5,881 bases of DNA from Spirochaetales bacterium. GTDB taxonomy: Bacteria; Spirochaetota; Spirochaetia; DSM-27196; PWMO01. Positions 1 through 4,901 of the stretch are shown here, piece after piece (the stretch's first letter is position 1; each line of letters begins with the position of its first letter). The stretch is taken from assembly GCA_007123465.1 (NCBI GenBank), contig SKLB01000211.1, forward strand, positions 1 to 5,881. The letters run 5' to 3'. The position numbers and the translations under genes were made by a program. The notes beneath the pieces are model-generated. The model saw only the letters and a list, made by a program, of their open reading frames with translations, was not told where the DNA came from and did not search any database.

Positions 1-148
1 CCTCGCCCTTTTGATTGAGGTCGAAGTAGCCGCCGCCCCACTCCTTTACTCCGTAGAGGTCGGCGGAATCCGATACTTTCCATTGTCGCAGCAACTCTCG
101 TGGCACCGATGCGTTCTCCTGTAGTGTGCCCCTGAATGTACTACACAT
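1..148 (-). CDS. speA: Biosynthetic arginine decarboxylase, N-terminal part (cut by the left window edge)
   Basis: The minus strand from 148 down to 2 is an open frame whose residues 23-49 read like the first conserved block of the biosynthetic arginine decarboxylases: a Trp, then DSADLYGV, then EWGGGYFDLN followed by K-G. SpeA proteins carry this near the N-terminus as W-x-(I/V)-x-D-S-x-x-L-Y-x-(I/V)-x-x-W-G-x-x-Y-F-x-(I/V)-N. The family is PLP-dependent, cytoplasmic, and converts arginine to agmatine and CO2, the first step of the agmatine route to putrescine. The PLP-binding barrel lies outside the window. The start is uncertain. ATG at 148-146 has GGAG four bases upstream. GTG at 106-104 has a better AGGAG (120-116) nine bases upstream and would give a leader closer to family length. 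The gene begins 26 bp after the DeoR-type repressor stop on the same strand, so co-transcription is likely. The call rests on about 27 residues. Confidence 0.72.
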   Translation of the reverse strand, partial: MCSTFRGTLQENASVPRELLRQWKVSDSADLYGVKEWGGGYFDLNQKGE

Positions 149-174
149 ATGGCTCCGCGAGCAATTGCGGTGCT

Positions 175-954
175 TCAGGTAACCTCGGCGCCCGGAGCAA
201 CAACCACTCGAGTCATGGCCGAATAGCGGGCGAGGTCAGTTTCCGTGATTCCCGCTGAGGTTATCCAGCCGTCGAACTCATCCAGGCGGGCGTACGCCAT
301 ATGGGCTTTGGCATGAATCTTGGTGTGGTCTGCTACCAGGATCTTCCTGTTGGCGCTGGACATCATGATTCTGGTAAGCCGCGCCTCTTCCGGGGTTGGA
401 ATCATACAGCGTCCTTGCTCATCAACGGCGTCAGCACCCAGAAAGACCCGATCAAAGTGCAGTGTTTCCAGGACGTGCTCAATAAGGCTGCCGCGCAGCG
501 AGTAGTGCTCCTCTGCGTACTCTCCGCCCAGGATGAAGAGCTTGATGCCGGCAAAGCGACTGAACTCGGAAATCATCGCCAGTGAGTTGGTGTATATTGT
601 GCAGCCTTCGACCCGGTTGATCTGCATTGCGACGTGGAATGTGGTCGAACCATCGTTGAGAAGAATTGTCTCGCCCGGGCGAATCTCTTTGACCGCTTCC
701 TGGGCTACAGCCTTTTTCAGGACAAAATTACGCGCCACCTTGCGGTGATACTCGGTTTCCAGTGCAGCCCTGCCCACCGCGAGGCAGCCCCCGTGGGTGC
801 GGATGATGGTGTAGTCCTCTGCCAACGCGTCGAGGTCTCGACGTATGGTCAGATGCGAGACGCCAAACTCAGCGGCGAGGTATTCTACGCGCAGTTCCTT
901 CTGCATGGCGCGCAGCAAGTCGAGAATTCGGTTTCTCCGCTCGAGCGGTTTCAT
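175..954 (-). CDS. DeoR-family transcriptional repressor
   Basis: This is a 259-residue protein, the usual length for the DeoR/GlpR family of DNA-binding repressors that sense phosphorylated sugars or related metabolites. Residues 5-57 form the winged helix-turn-helix: R-x-x-x-I-L-x-L-L, V-x-x-L-A-A-E-F-G-V-S, the signature TIRRDL (36-41) and RTHGG (52-56). Residues about 75-235 form the DeoRC sensor domain, an ISOCOT/NagB-like fold. Visible motifs are DGSTT (101-105, the phosphate-loop position), TNSLAMI (122-128), ILGGEY (141-146), FLGADAVD (171-178), EEARLTRIM (189-197) and KILVADHTK (204-212). The start ATG at 954-952 is preceded on the minus strand by AAGGA (965-961), six bases upstream. 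It is divergent from the M20 deacylase gene, the natural first candidate target, and is followed by speA, which it may share an mRNA with. The effector cannot be told from sequence. Confidence 0.93.
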   Translation of the reverse strand: MKPLERRNRILDLLRAMQKELRVEYLAAEFGVSHLTIRRDLDALAEDYTIIRTHGGCLAVGRAALETEYHRKVARNFVLKKAVAQEAVKEIRPGETILLNDGSTTFHVAMQINRVEGCTIYTNSLAMISEFSRFAGIKLFILGGEYAEEHYSLRGSLIEHVLETLHFDRVFLGADAVDEQGRCMIPTPEEARLTRIMMSSANRKILVADHTKIHAKAHMAYARLDEFDGWITSAGITETDLARYSAMTRVVVAPGAEVT

Positions 955-1135
955 TGCCGGTCCTTATCAAGGTTCTGTATCTAGCCGAGAGTGTATTATG
1001 ACAGAAAGGCTTGCCTTGTCCTACTCATATTGCGATGATGCCACTTGTGAAACTGGAATAGATAACGCAAGATAGGCGGTGCCTTAGCGGAATGCATAAG
1101 GGAACGGCTGAATAACAGAAAGAGGGGGGTGTGGC
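955..1135. promoter_or_regulatory. Divergent intergenic region between the DeoR repressor and M20 deacylase genes
   Basis: This gap of 181 bp must hold both outward promoters. On the minus strand CATAAT (1000-995) is a fair -10 for the repressor gene, but no convincing -35 sits 16-18 bp upstream of it. On the plus strand the best pair I see is TTGTGA (1045-1050) and CAAGAT (1068-1073) with a 17-bp spacer, which is weak. A short palindrome AAGGC-TT-GCCTT (1006-1017) lies just upstream of the minus-strand -10 and could be a repressor half-site pair. A second small one, CCTT-ATC-AAGG (962-972), covers the repressor's own Shine-Dalgarno. A repeat this short is expected by chance in a gap of this size, so operator status is inference. 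Confidence 0.4.
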
Positions 1136-2443
1136 ATGCAGTTGACTGAGCAGGTGGAGCGATGGATTGAAACAAATCGCGAAGAAATGGTGGAGACACT
1201 CTCAAAGCTGATTCAGATCAAAACGGAGAACCTGCCGCCGGGCGGGGAAGAGAAGCCGGGCCAGGAGTTCCTGTACGATGAGCTTCGCAGAATGGTACCA
1301 AAAGCCACACTCGACGTGTTTCAGATCGACGATGTACCGGCAATTCGGGAACATCCGGACTTCTTTGCCACGCTCGATGGTGTAGAGCGCAACTATAAAG
1401 ACAGGCCGATTGTTAGCGCCTGTCTTCCAGGCTCGGGTGGCGGCCGTTCAATGGTGTTTTCCGGTCACATGGATACTATGCCTGCAAGCGGTCAGACATG
1501 GTCGGTATTTGCGGATCCGTTCAGCGGCAAGGTCCGTGACGGCAAGATGTACGGCCGAGGTTCGATGGACATGAAAGCCGGCACGCTCAGCGGGTTCTAC
1601 GCGCTGAAGTGCCTGCAGGATCTGGGGCTGCAGCTCTCGGGTGACGTGTACGCCGAGAGTGTTGTTGACGAGGAGAACGGCGGCGCCAACGGCACCCTTG
1701 CCGCGCGGCTGCGCTATCCAAAGATCGATTTCGGCATTGTCACCGAGCCTACCGATCTGGTAGCGGGCATAGAGACGCTCGGTGGCGCCGACTGGAAGGC
1801 ATCGGTCAGCGTAGAAGGGCCGGGCGGATTTGCCTTTGGCCAGGAGATTCCAAACGCGGCCTACAAACTGGCCCGTCTGGCCACCGCACTCGATCAATAC
1901 GACAAACAGCGGCAGAAGAACGCAACTATTCCGCAAGCGTACGACAGAGACACGCTGTTACGCATACTGACGCTGCAGCTTTGTGCCGGCGGCTCTACGT
2001 ACCTGGAGTCAGGTTCGGTGCCGACAAAAGGACACATCTATTTCTGGATGGAAGCGTTCGAGTACATGAAGCAGAACGATGTACGCCGTGATCTGGTGGA
2101 ATTCATGGAGCGGGAGCTGAAGCAATACGCCGAATTCCAGGACTCGCTACCGGTATTCGAGCCGGTGACGCGCTTCCTGAACGGCCATCGAACCGATCCA
2201 GAACATCCGGCGCTTGAGTGCGTGCGGGCTGCGTTTGCCGCTACGGGGCTCGAGTACCGCGCTCGCGGGCTTGACCTTGCGTGCGATGCGTTCATCTTTC
2301 AGCGTGCAGTCCAGCACTGCGACGTTCTAGTAATGGGACCCAGCGGCGGAAACCCCCACGGTAACGACGAGTACGTTGAGCTGGATAGTGTTTTCTCGCT
2401 TCTGCGCATTTTGGTCCTGAGTGCGGCCTCCTACTGCCGGTAG
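1136..2443 (+). CDS. M20-family metallo-deacylase/peptidase (ArgE/DapE-like)
   Basis: This is a 435-residue cytoplasmic protein with no signal peptide, the typical length for the dizinc M20 amidohydrolases (ArgE, DapE, CPG2, aminoacylase). The metal site is complete: GHMDT (H111, D113), YGRGSMDMKAG with the bridging D145, the DEENGG block with general base E179 and ligand E180, E204 in TEPTD, and H408 in GNPHGNDE. Family reactions remove an acyl group from, or cleave, an amide next to a carboxylate. The lid domain (about 216-340) is divergent: the usual G-x-x-A-H-A reads G-P-G-G-F-A with Phe at 232, and the usual D-I-R after V-P-x-x-A reads W-M-E with Glu at 306. Substrate recognition may therefore differ from ArgE or DapE. 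The ATG at 1136 follows a purine-rich GAGGGGGG (1122-1129). The gene is monocistronic: a divergent DeoR repressor lies upstream and a convergent ROK gene begins 13 bp after its stop. Substrate unknown. Confidence 0.9.
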   Translation: MQLTEQVERWIETNREEMVETLSKLIQIKTENLPPGGEEKPGQEFLYDELRRMVPKATLDVFQIDDVPAIREHPDFFATLDGVERNYKDRPIVSACLPGSGGGRSMVFSGHMDTMPASGQTWSVFADPFSGKVRDGKMYGRGSMDMKAGTLSGFYALKCLQDLGLQLSGDVYAESVVDEENGGANGTLAARLRYPKIDFGIVTEPTDLVAGIETLGGADWKASVSVEGPGGFAFGQEIPNAAYKLARLATALDQYDKQRQKNATIPQAYDRDTLLRILTLQLCAGGSTYLESGSVPTKGHIYFWMEAFEYMKQNDVRRDLVEFMERELKQYAEFQDSLPVFEPVTRFLNGHRTDPEHPALECVRAAFAATGLEYRARGLDLACDAFIFQRAVQHCDVLVMGPSGGNPHGNDEYVELDSVFSLLRILVLSAASYCR

Positions 2444-2453
2444 TGTGGCCGAT

Positions 2454-2476
2454 CCACTAGTCAGCGGGACTGGTGG
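2454..2476 (+). terminator. Possible 3'-end stem-loop after the M20 deacylase gene
   Basis: CCACTAGTC (2454-2462) can pair with GACTGGTGG (2468-2476) around a five-base loop. The stem has nine pairs, one of them a G-U on the plus-strand transcript. It begins 11 bases after the deacylase stop and overlaps the last codons of the convergent ROK gene. On the minus strand the G-U becomes an A-C mismatch, so the hairpin favours plus-strand RNA. No T-run follows, so it is a poor intrinsic terminator and may instead protect a 3' end. Confidence 0.35.
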
Positions 2477-3638
2477 TGTCAAGCATTGCGATGATTGCGC
2501 TACCGAGCGCTGAGCCGTCAATGCCGAGTTCGGAAACCGACAGTTCCAGCTCGTTGAAGATTTCGGTCATGGTGTGCAGCGAAAGTGCTTCGCGCACGCT
2601 GTCCAGCAGGATAGCGCCGGCGTTGATCATCCCCCCTCCCAGAACGATCTGCGAGGGGTTGAGCAGGTTTGCCGCGTTTGCCAGAGCCAATCCGATGAAA
2701 CCGCCTGCGCTGCGGAGCAGGTCACGGGCCAGTGCATCGCCGGTGTTGGCGGCCACGCCGACGTCGGCTGCCGAAATGGAATCCACGTTGCCCTGGACCA
2801 GGTCCATGAGCATCGGCGATTTGCCCTCGCGTACCGCCGCCCGTGCGAGTGCCGCCACGGCCTTACCGGAAGCTACGGTTTCCAGGCAGCCGCGCTTGCC
2901 GCAGGTGCAGACGGTTCCATCCGGTATCACGGTAATGTGGCCAATCTCGCCGGACTTGTAGTTTGTTCCCCCGTAAAGCTCGCCACTGGCGTAGATCGCC
3001 ATGCCTACGCCGTAACCGATATCGATCACCAGAAAGTCGCTTGCACGTCGAACCGAACCCGACCAGCGTTCGGCAACCCCCAGCGCTCGCGAGGAATCTT
3101 CGATAACCAGCGGTGCGGTAGTGTCGGCTGAGAGAATCCTGTGCAGCTGGATGTTGCGCCACCCGATGATGTTCTCAGCTACGATCGAAACGCCGGCACG
3201 CGGATCAACGAAGCCAGGCACGCAAACCCCCACTCCGCCTACAGAAGCAGTGCGATTGCCGGAGACCAGCAGGCGGTTTGCAACGCTACGCAGCTGGCTG
3301 ATGATCATCTCAACCCCAAGGCCGGGGCGGATATCGAACGCTACGCGCTCGAGCACGCTGCAATTGGCGTCTACCAGAATACCGATGATGTGAGTTGCGC
3401 CGAGATCAAGTCCAATGTAATTGCGGTACAATCCGTTTATCGAAAACAACTCCTGCCGGCGACCCGCGGCGGACTTCTGCCGGCCGGCCGGGACGAGCAA
3501 TCCCCTGTCAAGAAGTGTCTTGACAGTGTGCGCAACCGTCCTGGTGTGCAGGCCGAGCGCTGCCGCAAGATCCGAGCGTGTAGCCGTGCGGTTCTGGCGC
3601 AGGTAGCTGAGAATAAGGGTGATTGTTTGATTGCCCAT
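2457..3638 (-). CDS. ROK-family transcriptional regulator (NagC/XylR type)
   Basis: This is a 393-residue protein from ATG at 3638, the normal size for ROK repressors. Residues 1-50 are a winged helix-turn-helix (ILSYLRQNRTATRSDLAAALGL, then T-V-A-x-T-V-x-x-L-L-x-x-G-L-L). Residues from about 74 form the ROK ASKHA fold: phosphate motif GLDLGATH (76-83), GVCVPGFVD (137-145), E-D-S-S-R (180-184), DIGYGVGMAI (206-215), and the zinc motif with H234 and C244, C246, C251 in IGHITVIPDG-x-V-C-T-C-G-K-R-G-C-L-E. The END block that carries the catalytic Asp in ROK kinases reads E-D-S, so sugar phosphorylation is unlikely and the protein probably only binds its sugar. The frame stays open 47 codons upstream to 3779. 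I prefer 3638 because GTGAGG lies five bases before it, the HTH begins there at family-normal length, and a likely promoter sits between the two starts. It is divergent from the NagB-like gene and probably regulates that gene and itself. Confidence 0.92.
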   Translation of the reverse strand: MGNQTITLILSYLRQNRTATRSDLAAALGLHTRTVAHTVKTLLDRGLLVPAGRQKSAAGRRQELFSINGLYRNYIGLDLGATHIIGILVDANCSVLERVAFDIRPGLGVEMIISQLRSVANRLLVSGNRTASVGGVGVCVPGFVDPRAGVSIVAENIIGWRNIQLHRILSADTTAPLVIEDSSRALGVAERWSGSVRRASDFLVIDIGYGVGMAIYASGELYGGTNYKSGEIGHITVIPDGTVCTCGKRGCLETVASGKAVAALARAAVREGKSPMLMDLVQGNVDSISAADVGVAANTGDALARDLLRSAGGFIGLALANAANLLNPSQIVLGGGMINAGAILLDSVREALSLHTMTEIFNELELSVSELGIDGSALGSAIIAMLDTTSPAD

Positions 3639-3703
3639 ACGAGCCTCACTATCGGTATCGGTAACCACGTACAAGCGGCCCGGATCTGCGCGGTACGGCG
3701 AGT

Positions 3704-3733
3704 ATTGTACAGTGGCTCCGCGTAAAAAAGCAA
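3704..3733 (-). promoter_or_regulatory. Probable promoter of the ROK regulator gene
   Basis: On the minus strand, TACAAT (3709-3704) is a five-of-six match to the sigma-70 -10. TTGCTT (3733-3728) lies 18 bp upstream as a weak -35, matching only the TTG. Transcription would start near 3697, about 60 bases before the ATG at 3638. This promoter lies inside the longer open frame reaching 3779, which is one reason to reject that longer start. Confidence 0.45.
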
Positions 3734-3762
3734 TAGTGTGATGTAAATAGAGATATAAAGTA

Positions 3763-3792
3763 AACAATAGCAGGAACAAGCGATTTATTGTT
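3763..3792. promoter_or_regulatory. Inverted repeat overlapping the -35 of the NagB-like gene (candidate operator)
   Basis: AACAATA (3763-3769) and TATTGTT (3786-3792) are perfect inverted arms whose centres are 23 bp apart, roughly two helical turns. The right arm overlaps the first two bases of the -35 hexamer at 3791. CAATAG in the left arm recurs as a direct copy at 3731-3736, next to the ROK gene's -35. An A/T-rich dyad is in keeping with ROK operators such as those of NagC and Mlc, but the assignment to this ROK protein is inference. Confidence 0.4.
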
Positions 3793-3819
3793 GACGGCTG
3801 CCAGTTACCCGGATAAAAT
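3791..3819 (+). promoter_or_regulatory. Sigma-70 promoter of the NagB-like gene
   Basis: TTGACG (3791-3796) and TAAAAT (3814-3819) are separated by exactly 17 bp, each hexamer matching five of six consensus bases. This is the best promoter in the window. Transcription should start near 3826, giving a leader of about 43 bases that ends in AGGAGG (3855-3860). A promoter this good without control would be constitutively strong, which fits the cluster of inverted repeats on and around it and a divergent repressor gene. Confidence 0.75.
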
Positions 3820-3856
3820 GACAGATATACCTGTTCTACGCGAATAATACTGGCAG
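3798..3856. repeat. Widely spaced 8-bp inverted repeat spanning the NagB-like promoter and ribosome binding site
   Basis: CTGCCAGT (3798-3805) and ACTGGCAG (3849-3856) are perfect inverted copies. The first lies in the spacer between -35 and -10. The second begins the segment that holds the Shine-Dalgarno. Arm centres are 51 bp apart, close to five helical turns. With transcription starting near 3826 only the right arm enters the mRNA, so an RNA hairpin is not the explanation. Paired protein sites are possible, chance is not excluded. Confidence 0.3.
3821..3834. promoter_or_regulatory. 14-bp near-palindrome at the expected transcription start (candidate operator)
   Basis: ACAGATATACCTGT is a palindrome at 12 of 14 positions, the only misfits being A at 3825 and C at 3830. 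It begins two bases after the -10 and covers the predicted +1 near 3826, a classic place for a repressor to block initiation. The ROK protein encoded divergently is the obvious candidate binder, but another regulator could use it. Confidence 0.4.
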
Positions 3857-3868
3857 GAGGGATTGTAG

Positions 3869-4804
3869 ATGAGTGAGTTCACGTTCAGACCGGCGGATTT
3901 CGTCCCATTCAAGGACGCTGCTGCACTGGCCAAGGCACGATCGGTCCACGGTAAGGAGCTGGAGAATTATTCAAATGAAAAGATGAAGATCCGGGTTACC
4001 AAGAACCCGCATCCGATTGTGATTGGGGACATCTTCACCAGAGTCAAGTCCTCGGATGACCTGGACCGCAAACAGGTGTTGATACTTGGTAATCCGGAAC
4101 CTGAGACCTATATCCCGGTGGCAGAGCTGATCAACTATCACAAAGTGAATTGCCGCAATCTCTACATCTTTGCCATGGACGAGTGGGCAGATCAGGACGG
4201 CAATATCGCACCCGAGAGTTACCCGGCCAGCTTTGCGCGCTCGATGCTCGACTACTTTGTCTATCAGATCGATGAGAAGCTGCGGATGCCGCTCGACCAG
4301 GTGTTCTATCCCACAAATCAGAACATCCGGGACTACTCCAAAATGATCACCGATACCGGTGAGGGCGGGGCCGACGTCTGTTACTCCAGTCCGGGATGGG
4401 CTGGGCACATCGCCTTTGTTGATCCGTCACCGGAGTTCCTGGTTGATGACATGGATGAATACCTCAAGCTCGATGCGCGGATAGTAACGCTGCACCCGCT
4501 GACAGTCTGTCAGAACTCGCTGCACGGCGTATTCGGACAATCCGGCGATATTGCCAATGTGCCTCCCAAAGCGGCCACTATCGGCCCCGGGGATGTTGCC
4601 CGGTCGCGGGAGAGAATCGAGATACACGCCTTGCAGACAATGGGAACCTTTGTCTCGTGGCAGCGGATGACTTCGCGTCTGATCCTGCTTGGACCGGTTA
4701 CGCCGTACGTCCCGAGTTCAATCTTCCAGCTGCTCGAGACGCAGGTCTACGTCAGCGAGGAAATCGCCGCGCCGTTCGAGTGCTGGGAGACGGTCGGGTA
4801 CTGA
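3869..4804 (+). CDS. Divergent NagB-like (glucosamine-6-phosphate isomerase-like) protein
   Basis: This 311-residue cytoplasmic protein aligns by motif with glucosamine-6-phosphate deaminase (NagB, about 266 residues). NLYIFAMDEWADQDG (97-111), then PESYPASFARSMLDYF (115-130), matches the NagB block with F-N-M-D-E-Y and PESYYSFM. GWAGHIAFVDP (176-186) matches G-N-D-G-H-I-A-F-N-E-P. VPPKAATIG (231-239) matches V-P-K-Y-A-L-T-V-G. NagB converts glucosamine-6-phosphate to fructose-6-phosphate and ammonia. D104 (NagB D72) and H180 (H143) are kept, but NagB D141 is A178 and E148 is D185. The phosphate loop L-P-T-G-G-T-P reads L-G-N-P-E-P-E (73-79), and the G-S-Q-K lysine is not visible. An N-terminal extension of about 45 residues precedes the fold. 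AGGAGG (3855-3860), eight bases before ATG 3869, fixes the start. Probably a separate NagB-fold subfamily whose substrate may be unphosphorylated. Control is likely by the divergent ROK repressor. Confidence 0.83.
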   Translation: MSEFTFRPADFVPFKDAAALAKARSVHGKELENYSNEKMKIRVTKNPHPIVIGDIFTRVKSSDDLDRKQVLILGNPEPETYIPVAELINYHKVNCRNLYIFAMDEWADQDGNIAPESYPASFARSMLDYFVYQIDEKLRMPLDQVFYPTNQNIRDYSKMITDTGEGGADVCYSSPGWAGHIAFVDPSPEFLVDDMDEYLKLDARIVTLHPLTVCQNSLHGVFGQSGDIANVPPKAATIGPGDVARSRERIEIHALQTMGTFVSWQRMTSRLILLGPVTPYVPSSIFQLLETQVYVSEEIAAPFECWETVGY

Positions 4805-4808
4805 GAGA

Positions 4809-4823
4809 GCCCGCGTGTCGGGC
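4809..4823 (+). other. Short GC hairpin after the NagB-like gene
   Basis: GCCCG (4809-4813) and CGGGC (4819-4823) form a five-pair stem with a five-base loop, four bases after the stop codon. There is no T-run downstream, so I do not call a terminator. Read-through into the TPR gene 97 bp after the stop remains possible. Farther on, TTGACC (4850-4855) with AAGGAT (4873-4878) at 17 bp is a weak candidate promoter for that gene. Confidence 0.25.
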
Positions 4824-4901
4824 AGTGGCGCGTGACCATAGCAGACGGGTTGACCGGCTGTGTCTACAGTGCAAGGATAGGAGTACGCAGGAGGTGCCGC
4901 T

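Noticed and set aside
1028..1072. TATTGCG/CGCAAGA inverted repeat in the DeoR-M20 gap
   Set aside because: It matches at only six of seven positions with a long 31-bp separation, so it is not distinguishable from chance.
1448..1936. Minus-strand open frame inside the M20 deacylase gene (162 codons)
   Set aside because: It is a shadow of the deacylase frame, which carries all metal-site motifs across this stretch.
2574..3131. Plus-strand open frame opposite the ROK gene (185 codons)
   Set aside because: Same reasoning: a shadow of the ROK coding frame with no ribosome binding site or recognisable motif.
3651..3663. Tandem ATCGGT-ATCGGT repeat in the ROK leader
   Set aside because: Two copies of a six-base unit are too little to support a regulatory or repeat call.
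3141..3725. Long plus-strand open frame opposite the ROK gene (194 codons)
   Set aside because: It is antisense to a clearly real gene, its product resembles no family I recognise, and long antisense frames are common in GC-rich genes.
3639..3779. N-terminal extension of the ROK gene to ATG 3779, which would begin with a hydrophobic, signal-like stretch
   Set aside because: It reads through the A/T-rich divergent promoter region, lies upstream of a likely -10 (3709-3704), has no good ribosome binding site, and adds residues not expected before the ROK helix-turn-helix. ATG 3638 has GTGAGG upstream and gives the family length.
998..3825. Shared 8-mer ATGACAGA in both divergent gaps (998-1005 and 3818-3825) as a common operator
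   Set aside because: Roughly one shared 8-mer is expected by chance between two gaps of this size, and the flanking bases do not extend the match.
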